Positions 15,771-23,366 of a stretch of 35,833 nucleotides of DNA are shown here, piece by piece (position 1 is the stretch's first letter; every line of letters starts with the position of its first letter). This DNA comes from DASPOF01 sp035626155 (lineage in GTDB: Bacteria; Desulfobacterota; Binatia; Binatales; Binataceae). Location of the stretch: contig DASPOF010000107.1 of the NCBI GenBank assembly GCA_035626155.1, forward strand, positions 1 through 35,833, in the 5' to 3' direction. The translations under genes were made by a program, and so were the position numbers. A model generated the notes under the pieces. It was not told where the DNA came from, did no database searches, and worked only from the letters and a program-made list of their open reading frames with translations.

Positions 15771-16427
15771 GTGGTAGAAGCCGATTTCAGATCCCGTCTC
15801 TCCCAGATTCTCGAGGCGTCCGGTTCGGTCGCGGAACTGGCGAGAAAGGTGGGCATCTCAGACAACGCGATTTACAAGTGGCTGCAGGGGCGGGGTCAGC
15901 CGAGCGTGGCGAATCTGGTCGCGCTCGCGCGAGCTGCGAAGGTCTCGGTCGAGTGGCTCGCGACCGGACGCGAGCCTGGCGCGGCGGGACGTGGAGCGAC
16001 GCGAGCGGCGGAGCGGAGCGATTACTCGTTCGTGCCGCGCTACGACGTGCGCGTCGCCGCGGGGCGAGGCGCAGCGATCCGCAGCGAGCAGGTTGTGGAT
16101 TACCTCGCGTTCAAGACCGATTGGGTGCGCCGCAGGCTCGACACCGACCCGCGAAATCTTCTGCTCGTCGAGGCGGTCGGCGACTCGATGGCGCCGACGA
16201 TCGACGATGGCGATCTCCTGCTGGTGGACCTCGACGAACCGCGCTTCAAGCAGGACGGCGTGTACGTGCTGCGCCGCGACAGCGATCTGATCGTCAAGCG
16301 GCTGCAGCGCCGTCCCGACGGCAAGCTCATAATCCGCAGCGACAACCCCGCGTACGAGCCGGCAGTGGCGCCGCGAGACGGGCTGGGAATTGTCGGTCGC
16401 GTGATTTGGTCGGCGGGACGCATATGA
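15771..16427 (+). CDS. Phage-type repressor: XRE helix-turn-helix plus S24 (LexA-like) domain
   Basis: A CI/C2-like lysogeny repressor that is probably self-cleaving. The N-terminal HTH is SVAELARKVGISDNAIYKWL with QGRGQPSVANLVALARAAKV. The C-terminal S24 domain has GDSMAPTIDDGD, with the nucleophile Ser about 139, and DLIVKRLQRR, with the general base Lys about 176. The scissile region lies between the domains near an Ala/Gly-rich stretch. The start is placed at the GTG at 15771 because this matches the usual repressor N-terminus. In-frame ATGs at 15708 and 15723 would place coding sequence across the AT-rich promoter region. It is divergent from the phage operon, as expected for a repressor, and 52 bases upstream of a host-type CoA transferase gene, so the phage module ends here. 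Confidence 0.85.
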   Translation: MVEADFRSRLSQILEASGSVAELARKVGISDNAIYKWLQGRGQPSVANLVALARAAKVSVEWLATGREPGAAGRGATRAAERSDYSFVPRYDVRVAAGRGAAIRSEQVVDYLAFKTDWVRRRLDTDPRNLLLVEAVGDSMAPTIDDGDLLLVDLDEPRFKQDGVYVLRRDSDLIVKRLQRRPDGKLIIRSDNPAYEPAVAPRDGLGIVGRVIWSAGRI

Positions 16428-16479
16428 CCTTTTCCGTGCCCGCGCCGGATCGGCAGGCCGCCGCTATCGCCGAGCGATC

Positions 16480-17652
16480 ATGAGCGCGCTTCCGCTTTTC
16501 AATGTTGGGGTGCTCGATCTCACGCGAGCGCGTGCGGGACCAACTGCGGTGCGCCAGCTCGCGGACTGGGGCGCCGACGTCATCATGATCGAGGAGCCCG
16601 GGCGCGCGGGCGTGCTCGAGGGCGATCGCAACGATCCGGATTTTCTGAACCTGCATCGCAACAAACGGAGCATCACGCTCAATCTCAAATCGCCCGAGGG
16701 CGTCGCGATCCTGAAGCGGCTGGCGGCGCGCGCCGACGTGATCGTCGAGAATTACCGGCCCGGCGTGAAGTTCCGACTCGGCATCGACTACGAAACTCTG
16801 AAGGCCGTCAATCCGCGCCTCATCTACGCCAGCGTCTCGGGCTTCGGGCAAAGCGGTCCCTATCGCGATCGTCCGGGCTTCGACCAAGTCGCGCAGGGAA
16901 TGGGCGGCCTGATGTGGATCACCGGGCTGCCCGGGCAAGGACCGGTTCGCGTCGGGATTCCGATTGCAGACTTGACCGCGGGAATCTTCACGGCCACGGG
17001 CATCCTGCTTGCGCTGCTCGAGCGAGAGAATTCCGGCGAAGGCCAATGGGTACAATCCTCGCTGCTGGCCGCGCAGATCGCGATGCTCGATTTCCAGGCC
17101 GCGCGCTGGCTCATCGCGAAGGATGTGCCCCGCCAAGCGGGCAACGATCATCCGACATCCATTCCCACCGGCGTGTTCCCGACGCGCGACGGGCAGGTGA
17201 ACATCGCGAGCGCGGGCGAGGATATCTACCGGCGATTCTGCCGCGCGATCGGCGCCGAGCATCTCGCGAGCGATTCCGAATTTGCGACGGCCCGTGCGCG
17301 CAGCAAGAACCGCGCGAAGCTGAACGCGATCATCGCGGAAATTACGCGGACCAAAACTTCCACCGAGTGGATCGAGATCCTGAACGAGGCCGGCGTGCCC
17401 TGCGGCCCCATCTACAAAATGAATGAAGTTTTCGCGGACGAGCAGGTCAGGCACATCGGAATCGCACAAAGCGTCGAGCATCCGAAGCTTGGCCGAATCG
17501 AGCTGGTCGGCCAGCCGGTCACGCTAAGCCGCACTCCGTCGCGTCTGCGCAGCGCGGCGCCCGCGCGCGGAGAGCATACTGACGCGGTGCTCAAAGACCT
17601 CGGCTATGACGATGAGGCGATCGCCGCGCTGCGCAGCCGCGGGGTGATTTGA
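16480..17652 (+). CDS. Class III (CaiB/BaiF) CoA transferase
   Basis: Transfers CoA between a thioester and a free carboxylic acid. The 390-residue product has the N-terminal Rossmann part (LDLTRARAGPTAVRQLADWG, ADVIMIEEPGRAG), NLHRNKRSITLNLKSPEG, and the catalytic Asp135 in RPGFDQVAQGMGG. C-terminal landmarks include GVPCGPIYKMNEVFAD and PARGEHTDAVLKDLGY. Typical length. It starts 52 bases after the repressor gene and converges with the CitE-like gene (60-bp gap). It is a distant paralogue of the CoA transferase at 18618. The substrate cannot be read from the sequence. Confidence 0.9.
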   Translation: MSALPLFNVGVLDLTRARAGPTAVRQLADWGADVIMIEEPGRAGVLEGDRNDPDFLNLHRNKRSITLNLKSPEGVAILKRLAARADVIVENYRPGVKFRLGIDYETLKAVNPRLIYASVSGFGQSGPYRDRPGFDQVAQGMGGLMWITGLPGQGPVRVGIPIADLTAGIFTATGILLALLERENSGEGQWVQSSLLAAQIAMLDFQAARWLIAKDVPRQAGNDHPTSIPTGVFPTRDGQVNIASAGEDIYRRFCRAIGAEHLASDSEFATARARSKNRAKLNAIIAEITRTKTSTEWIEILNEAGVPCGPIYKMNEVFADEQVRHIGIAQSVEHPKLGRIELVGQPVTLSRTPSRLRSAAPARGEHTDAVLKDLGYDDEAIAALRSRGVI

Positions 17653-17712
17653 CCGCGCGGCTCGATTCGCAACTTCGCGGGCGCGCCGCGACTTGAGTGC
17701 GAAGCGGCGGCT

Positions 17713-18621
17713 TCAGGCGCGGCCGCTGAGGCGGGCGCGCTCGAGGACGTTCTCGAAGATTCGCACCGCGACCGCATCGACGAGCACGCCACCCGCTCCT
17801 GCAGCGCCGGCGCCGCCCTTCATAGCGGCTTCGTAGGCGTCGCGCATCCTGCGCGCGCTTTCGATTTCACGGGGCGTCGGCGCAAACACGTCATTAGCCA
17901 GTTCGATCTGGTCCGGATGAATCGCCCATTTCCCGACGGCGCCGAGCGTGGCCGCCCACGTCGCCTCGCGGCGGTACCCCTCGGGATCCCTGAAGTTGGC
18001 GAACGGTCCGTCGATCGCGTCGATGCCGTTGGCGCGCGCGGCAGTAATCGTCCGCACGCGTGCGTGATGCCAGATGTCGCCGGGATAGCGAAGCGCCGGG
18101 TCGGTCGCAACGCCAAGGCGCATTCCCTGGCTTGCCGACAGGTCGCCGAAGCCAAGGATCAGAGCTTCCAGCCGCGGCGAGCACGCCGCAATCTCCTCGA
18201 CGCGGGCGAGCGCCGCGCTTTCCTCGATTAACGCCTCGAGCCCGATCTTTTTCGTCAGGCCGAGCTTCATCTCGAGTTGCGTGAGGAGCGTATCGAAGAA
18301 CCACACGTCGCGCGGCGCCTTCGGCTTCGGAATGATGATGATGTCCAGCTTGTCGCCGGCGCCTTCGACGACATCAATTACATCGTCGTATGCCCAGTGA
18401 GTATCGGCGCCGTTGACGCGGACCGCGCGCAGCTTTTTGCCCCAGTCGAGTTCGCGCAGCGCGGCGACCGCGTTCTTGCGCGCGGCCTCCTTCTGCGGCG
18501 GCGCAACCGCGTCCTCCAGATCGAGGAATACCATGTCGGCTGCGGTCCCCATCGCCTTCTCCATCATCTTGGGACTCGATGCTGGAGTGGATAATTCGGA
18601 GCGTCTCAGTCGAACGGTCAT
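17713..18621 (-). CDS. CitE-like lyase (HpcH/HpaI family; citramalyl-CoA or malyl-CoA lyase type)
   Basis: Predicted Mg-dependent C-C lyase acting on a 3-hydroxyacyl-CoA such as citramalyl-CoA or malyl-CoA. The 302-residue product starts at the ATG at 18621, overlapping the stop of the CoA transferase (ATGA). Motifs: RSELSTPASSPKMMEKA, MVFLDLEDAVAP, the Arg in AVRVNGADT, IIIPKPKAP, the metal Glu in GLEALIEES and Asp in LILGFGDLSAS, then GPFANFRDPEG and GKWAIHPDQIELAN. These fit the CitE-like/malyl-CoA lyase branch rather than citrate lyase beta, since no citF or citD is present. It is the last gene of a five-gene operon. Confidence 0.87.
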   Translation of the reverse strand: MTVRLRRSELSTPASSPKMMEKAMGTAADMVFLDLEDAVAPPQKEAARKNAVAALRELDWGKKLRAVRVNGADTHWAYDDVIDVVEGAGDKLDIIIIPKPKAPRDVWFFDTLLTQLEMKLGLTKKIGLEALIEESAALARVEEIAACSPRLEALILGFGDLSASQGMRLGVATDPALRYPGDIWHHARVRTITAARANGIDAIDGPFANFRDPEGYRREATWAATLGAVGKWAIHPDQIELANDVFAPTPREIESARRMRDAYEAAMKGGAGAAGAGGVLVDAVAVRIFENVLERARLSGRA

Positions 18622-19817
18622 GATTCCTCCTTCGACGGATCTGACACGCCGATCTCGGCGAGGATTTCCCGAGTATGCTCGCCCAGGCGGGGAGGGCGGG
18701 CGTAAATGCCGGCGGGAGTACCGGTCAGCTTGATTGGACATCCCGCAATCACAAGTGGCGGATTGTCGCCCGGCTGCTCGACTGCGACCAGCATATTGCG
18801 GGCTTTCGCGTGCGGGTCCGCGAATATATCTTTGGCAGTGTTTACCGGGCCGACCGGCACTCTGCCGCCGAGCACGGCGACCACCTCGTGCGTGGTGTGC
18901 GCGAGCGTCCATCCCGACACGACGCCGCGCACGAACTCGGCGTTGTTGGCGCGCTTTGGATTGCTGTTGTAACGCTGGTCAGTGGCTAGTTCCGGGCGGC
19001 CGATCACATCGCAGAGTATTCCCCAGTGATTCTCTACGGGCGCCGCAATCGCGACCGCGCCGTCGCTGGTCGGGAAAACATCGAAGGGGCACAGGACGGG
19101 GGTCCCGTTTCCCTCCGGCTCCCTGATGACGCCGCTCGCCGAGTAGGTGTAGACCATACTTTCGCACAGGGCGAGGACCGCATCGTACATCGCGACGTCG
19201 ACGAACTGGCCGCGCCCGGTCCGGCGCGCGGAGTGGATCGCAGCGACGACCCCGAGCGCCAGGAGCGTGCCCGGATAGATGTCGCCCACGGCGGGACCGG
19301 CGCGAAAGCCGCGGCTGCCCTTGGGCCCGCTCATGCCGACGAGGCCGCCCATGCTCTGCGCGACGATGTCGAAGGCGGGCCAGTCGGCGTATGGACTCTT
19401 TCCGGTGCGCGGATCGCCGAAGCCGCGAATCGCCGCGTACACCAGCGCAGGGTTGTGTTCGCGAAGCTGCTCGTAACCGACGCCCGCGCGATCCATCACT
19501 CCGGCCTTCGCATTCTCGACTACGGCGTCGGCGGTCTTGACGAGCTTGAACATGGCTTGGCGGCCCGCGTCGGTCTTGATATCCAGTACGATACTTCGTT
19601 TATTGCGGTTGATGCTCGCGAAGTAGCCGCCATAGTCGCATCCCTTGCGATCCGGCGGAAGCGGCCCCATGATTCGATTCATGTCGCCCCTGGGCGGCTC
19701 GACCTTGATAACGTCGGCGCCCAAATCGGCAAGGAGCATCGTGCAGAACGGGCCGGCGAGCGCCTGCGTCAGGTCGATGATGCGAACGTCGGCAAGGGGT
19801 CCGGTGCGCGCGGTCAT
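18618..19817 (-). CDS. Class III (CaiB/BaiF) CoA transferase, operon member
   Basis: The 399-residue product has RIIDLTQALAGPFCTMLLAD, GADVIKVEPPRGD, INRNKRSIVLDIKTDAGR, the catalytic Asp150 in WPAFDIVAQSMGG and a C-terminal PPRLGEHTREILAEIG. It overlaps the MaoC gene upstream (ATGA at 19817) and the CitE-like gene downstream. A CoA transferase coupled to a CitE-like lyase and a MaoC hydratase is the gene set for activation, hydration and cleavage of a C5 dicarboxylate (itaconate or mesaconate type). The substrate is an inference from neighbours. Confidence 0.9.
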   Translation of the reverse strand: MTARTGPLADVRIIDLTQALAGPFCTMLLADLGADVIKVEPPRGDMNRIMGPLPPDRKGCDYGGYFASINRNKRSIVLDIKTDAGRQAMFKLVKTADAVVENAKAGVMDRAGVGYEQLREHNPALVYAAIRGFGDPRTGKSPYADWPAFDIVAQSMGGLVGMSGPKGSRGFRAGPAVGDIYPGTLLALGVVAAIHSARRTGRGQFVDVAMYDAVLALCESMVYTYSASGVIREPEGNGTPVLCPFDVFPTSDGAVAIAAPVENHWGILCDVIGRPELATDQRYNSNPKRANNAEFVRGVVSGWTLAHTTHEVVAVLGGRVPVGPVNTAKDIFADPHAKARNMLVAVEQPGDNPPLVIAGCPIKLTGTPAGIYARPPRLGEHTREILAEIGVSDPSKEES

Positions 19818-20299
19818 CGGGCGCCCCAGTGGCTGCGGCGTTTCACCAGCACCGTCCGCTCACCCTCGAACACGATTGTTCCATCCTGCTTGGTTCCCCA
19901 GTGTTTGAATCGCACGATTCCCGCATCGGGCCGATCGGAGTCACCTTTTTCGAGCACTTCCGTGTATGCGTATATAGTATCGCCGTGAAAGACCGGCGAG
20001 GTGAAGCGAATTCCGGTGAGCCCCAATTCGGCGAGCGCGTTCTCGCCCGTGTCCTGCGTGGCCAGGCCGATGACGACGGATCCGGTAATCAGACCGAATA
20101 CCAGTCGCTGGCCGAATGGGGATCCCTTCATCCGATGCTCGTTGTAATGACTATCGGCGGTGTTGAGAACGAGCTTGGTCAGCATCTGATTCTCGACTTC
20201 GCCGATGGTGGTGCCGCGCGCGTGGCGGAGCTTGGCTCCGACCTCGAAGTCATCGAAGTAATTCCCCGACCCGGTCAGCATCGAAACCTTAGCGCTCAT
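19814..20299 (-). CDS. MaoC-like (hot-dog) enoyl-CoA hydratase, first of two
   Basis: A single hot-dog domain of 161 residues: YFDDFEVGAKLRHARGTTI, NQMLTKLVLNTADSHYNEH, FGLITGSVVIGLATQD, FTSPVFHGDTIYAYTEVLEK. The Asp/His pair in ADSHYNEH is the candidate catalytic dyad, although its spacing differs from R-specific hydratases. It overlaps the acyl-CoA dehydrogenase gene by 11 bases and the CoA transferase gene by 4. It resembles one half of two-domain mesaconyl-CoA hydratases, the other half being the second MaoC protein. The start at 20299 is the first Met. Confidence 0.85.
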   Translation of the reverse strand: MSAKVSMLTGSGNYFDDFEVGAKLRHARGTTIGEVENQMLTKLVLNTADSHYNEHRMKGSPFGQRLVFGLITGSVVIGLATQDTGENALAELGLTGIRFTSPVFHGDTIYAYTEVLEKGDSDRPDAGIVRFKHWGTKQDGTIVFEGERTVLVKRRSHWGAR

Positions 20300-21482
20300 C
20301 GCTTCTGCCCCCTCTGCCGAGCAGGCCGTCGGAGATAATGCGCATTTGAATTTCTGAGGTGCCCTCGAAAATTTTGGTCAGCCGCGCATCGCGCCAGTAG
20401 CGCTCGATCGGCAGGTCCTTGGTGTAACCGTATCCCCCGTGGATTTGCAGGGCCTCGCTGGTGACGTGCTCGGCCATCTCGGTGGCGAACAGTTTCGCCA
20501 TCGAGGCGTGCATGGCGACATCGGGCGAGCGGCGTTCGTCGATGGCATCGGCTACGAAGTAGCTTAACTGGCGGGCGGCCTCGACCTGCGTCGCCATATC
20601 GGCGAGCTTGAAGCGAATCGCCTGGAAGTCTGCGATCGGATGGCCGAACTGGACGCGCCGGTGCGAATATACCAGCGCGTCCTCGAGCCCGCCGCGGGCA
20701 AGGCCAACGGCGCGCGCCGCGGTATGCACCCGCGCCACCGCGAGACCCGAGGCCGTGCTATAGAACGCTCTGCCCTCGGCCGCGCCTTGCCGTTCGCGGC
20801 CCAGCAGCGCGTCGCCCGGCAGCCGAAAATCATCGAAGTGGAGTTCCCACGTCTTCCATCCGAAGTAGCCGATCTTGCGAATCGGCGCTCCGGTCAGCCC
20901 GGGCGGGAATTTGCCGGGCTCCTTGAGGACGAGGAACTGGCTGATGCCCTCGTGGCGGCGATGCGGATCGGAGGGCTGTTTGGTTCGCGCGAGCAGGCTG
21001 ATGAAGTTCGCGCCGTCGGCAAATGTGCACCAGGTCTTGGTTCCGTTGATCACCCACCCGTCGCCGTCGCGGGTTGCGCGGCAGGAAACGTTGGCGAGGT
21101 CCGAGCCGGCATCGGGTTCGGACAGCGCGGCCGCGCCGAGGAATTCCCCGCGCGCCATTTTGGGCAGGTACTCGCGCCTCTGCGCTTCGGTGAAGCCGCC
21201 GCCGAGTCCGTTTCCGCGCGCGATCAGGCTTGCGACGCTCATCCATGCGCGCGCGAGTTCCTCGGTGACCAGCACATACTCGAAGACCCCCAGGCCCTGT
21301 CCGCCGTATTGTTCGGGAATCGTAATTCCGAAGAAGCCCAGCTTGCCCATCTTGGCGCGCAGGTCCATCGGGATGTCGCCCTCTTCCGGGTCGAGCTTAT
21401 TAGCGACCGGCAGGACCTCGTTCATCGCGAAGTCACGCGCGGTCTGCTGAATCATCCGCCGTTCATCGGTCATGTAACTCAT
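20289..21482 (-). CDS. Acyl-CoA dehydrogenase
   Basis: FAD-dependent alpha,beta-dehydrogenase of acyl-CoA, 397 residues, the usual length. It shows ARDFAMNEVLPVANKLDPEE, FAD-binding ALSEPDAGSDLA and WVINGTKTWCTFAD, the RVQFGHPIADFQAIRFKLAD helix, QIHGGYGYTKDLPIERYWRD and the catalytic Glu373 in KIFEGTSEIQMRII. The start overlaps the stop of the upstream MaoC gene (ATGA). Its place between two MaoC genes suggests oxidation of a branched or dicarboxylic acyl-CoA that the hydratases then act on. Confidence 0.93.
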   Translation of the reverse strand: MSYMTDERRMIQQTARDFAMNEVLPVANKLDPEEGDIPMDLRAKMGKLGFFGITIPEQYGGQGLGVFEYVLVTEELARAWMSVASLIARGNGLGGGFTEAQRREYLPKMARGEFLGAAALSEPDAGSDLANVSCRATRDGDGWVINGTKTWCTFADGANFISLLARTKQPSDPHRRHEGISQFLVLKEPGKFPPGLTGAPIRKIGYFGWKTWELHFDDFRLPGDALLGRERQGAAEGRAFYSTASGLAVARVHTAARAVGLARGGLEDALVYSHRRVQFGHPIADFQAIRFKLADMATQVEAARQLSYFVADAIDERRSPDVAMHASMAKLFATEMAEHVTSEALQIHGGYGYTKDLPIERYWRDARLTKIFEGTSEIQMRIISDGLLGRGGRSDER

Positions 21483-21973
21483 CTGCCGGCTCCTCTGCGC
21501 TTGGCAACCAGATTAGTTCGTTCGTAGGTCAAGACGACCTCATCGCGCTGGTTGCGAGCCTCGGTGCGCCAAGTGACGATTCCGAATCCGCCGCGGCTCG
21601 CCGACTCGCGCTTGGACACGACGGTGCTTTTGGCGGTCAAGGTATCGCCGGGATAGACGGGGCGGTGGAACTCAAGGTTGTTGATGCCGAGGAACGGCCC
21701 GCCCGCCTCGCTCAAATCCTGAACCGAGATACCGACCGCCGTGCACGCAATCAGCATCGGGTTGACGACCACGTCGGGATGGCCGTGAGCGCGCGCATAC
21801 TCGGCGTTGAAGTACAGTGGGCAGTGAGCGAGAGTTGCGGTGGTGAAGAGAGAATTATCGCCGGCGTTGATGGTGCGTCCCCAGTGATGCTCGAAGACCT
21901 GTCCCTCGCTGAAATCCTCGAAGGAGTGGCCCTTGGGGAGCAGTTTGAATTGACTGAAATCGGTTTCCGCCAT
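21479..21973 (-). CDS. MaoC-like (hot-dog) enoyl-CoA hydratase, second; first gene of the operon
   Basis: A single-domain 164-residue protein: FEDFSEGQVFEHHWGRTI, AGDNSLFTTATLAHCPLYFN, MLIACTAVGISVQDLSEAG, LEFHRPVYPGDTLTAKSTVV, TYERTNLVAKRRG. RTI-x-AGDN and the PVYPGDTL loop are typical of the mesaconyl-CoA hydratase/MaoC group. AGGAG lies about 8 bases before the ATG at 21973. It starts the leftward five-gene operon from the divergent region shared with the hydrolase-fold gene at 22304. Confidence 0.86.
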   Translation of the reverse strand: MAETDFSQFKLLPKGHSFEDFSEGQVFEHHWGRTINAGDNSLFTTATLAHCPLYFNAEYARAHGHPDVVVNPMLIACTAVGISVQDLSEAGGPFLGINNLEFHRPVYPGDTLTAKSTVVSKRESASRGGFGIVTWRTEARNQRDEVVLTYERTNLVAKRRGAGR

Positions 21974-22303
21974 GATCAGTCTCCTACCAAAGATATTGTC
22001 GGGCCGTCAATCAATGAGCACTTCACGGTTGACCACTTCGGCAATTGTGGTAGATTCGCGGGCGCCGGCGGCGATGCGGGCGGCGCAGCAAATACGCGCT
22101 GCGCGTGAGCTCGCAAATAAAGACGGCGGCGAGTGTAAAGCGAGTTCGCGACGTTGCGGCAGAATACCTAATCGATCCGGTATGGTGTGAATTCAAAATA
22201 GTATTGAACCCGGATTTCCGTTATCGCAGTGGACTAGCAATTTGGTAAAAGTCGCAATACCGGGAGGGGCGCAGCCGCAGCAAGCACCCGCGGAGGAGAC
22301 ACC
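21974..22303. promoter_or_regulatory. Divergent intergenic region between the MaoC operon and the hydrolase-fold gene
   Basis: This 330-bp gap must hold promoters for both directions. The stretch 22170-22260 is AT-richer than the rest. CGGAGGAG at 22291-22298 is the ribosome-binding site of the rightward gene. No convincing -35/-10 pair or operator palindrome was found by eye, and no gene is seen. Confidence 0.5.
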
Positions 22304-23347
22304 GTGCGCGAGGAGTTTCGGGTCGTAACCGCGGACGGAATCGGAATCCAGGTCCGCGAAATCCACGCTGGGCAACTCGCCAGGCGGGAGCCGCTGGTCC
22401 TTGTGCATGGTGCGCGTGTGCCGGGAATCGCGTCGTTCGATCTTGACGTGCCGAACGGATCGCTTGCGGGAGACCTCGCGCGCCTGACGGGGCGGGCGGT
22501 CTTCGTCATGGACGCTCGTGGCTATGGCGGTTCGGATCGCCCCGCAGCGATGAACCATCCGCCGTCGGAAAGCGAGCCGCTCTCGCGCGCCTTCGAGGTG
22601 GTGCGCGACATCGACGCGGTTGTGGCCGCGGCGCGCCAGCGCACGGGCGGGGAACAGGTGGCGCTTATAGGTTGGGCGACCGGCGGCATGTGGGCTGGCT
22701 ATTACGCATCGCTTTGGCCCGAACGCGTCGGGCATCTCATCACCCTCAACGCCCTTTACGGCGGATCGAGCAATCACGCGGCGCTTGGCCCTGGATCGGC
22801 GAATGCAGATCCGGCGCGCCCTGACCGCCTCAACCGCGCAGCAGGCGGGTACGCCCTCAACACGGCTGGCTCGCTTTGGCCTTCCTGGGATATGACGATC
22901 CCGATCGAAGATAAGGCAGCATGGCGCGACCCGGCGGTCGCGGAAGCCTATGCGCGGACCGCGCTGGAGAGCGATCCCGAATCGCAATCGCACCAACCGC
23001 CGGCATTCCGCGCGCCCATGGGCGCGATCGAGGACAGCTTCTATCAAGCAGGCGGCCGGCGCTTGTTTGATGCGTCGAGTATCAAGGCAGCGGCGCTCGT
23101 GCTGCGCTCTGAGCGCGATTTCTGGAGCCGAGAGGAGGACGCCGAGAGCTTCGCCCACGACGCGGTTCATGCGAGGAACGTGCGCGTGGTCACCCTGGCG
23201 AACGCGACCCATTACGTGCATCTCGACCGGCCGGAGCGCGGGCGCGACGAACTGATCCGCGAAATTGTCGGTTTTCTCGCGGACAAGGCCCCTTCGGGCG
23301 AACGTCGGCTATCCAGTGATTCCGATTTTAAACGGGATATGAGATGA
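22304..23347 (+). CDS. Alpha/beta-hydrolase-fold protein with Ala at the nucleophile position
   Basis: The GTG at 22304 is preceded by GGAGGAG at about 5 bases spacing and gives 347 residues. The fold is clear: PLVLVHGARVPG (oxyanion strand), VFVMDARGYGGSDRP, the nucleophile elbow LIGWATGGMW, VLRSERDFW (acid position) and ANATHYVHLDRPERG (His). At the elbow the G-x-S-x-G serine is replaced by Ala125 (codon GCG), so canonical serine hydrolysis is not expected. It may be inactive, a binding protein, or use another mechanism. No signal peptide. It leads the rightward group with MmgE/PrpD (19-bp gap). Confidence 0.82.
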   Translation: MREEFRVVTADGIGIQVREIHAGQLARREPLVLVHGARVPGIASFDLDVPNGSLAGDLARLTGRAVFVMDARGYGGSDRPAAMNHPPSESEPLSRAFEVVRDIDAVVAAARQRTGGEQVALIGWATGGMWAGYYASLWPERVGHLITLNALYGGSSNHAALGPGSANADPARPDRLNRAAGGYALNTAGSLWPSWDMTIPIEDKAAWRDPAVAEAYARTALESDPESQSHQPPAFRAPMGAIEDSFYQAGGRRLFDASSIKAAALVLRSERDFWSREEDAESFAHDAVHARNVRVVTLANATHYVHLDRPERGRDELIREIVGFLADKAPSGERRLSSDSDFKRDMR

Positions 23348-23366
23348 ATCGGCGGAGTTTTTGATT

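Noticed and set aside
17713..18912. Longer start for the CitE-like gene at 18912
   Set aside because: The extra 97 residues overlap the CoA transferase coding sequence and lack similarity to the family; the ATG at 18621 overlaps the upstream stop in the ATGA pattern used throughout this operon.
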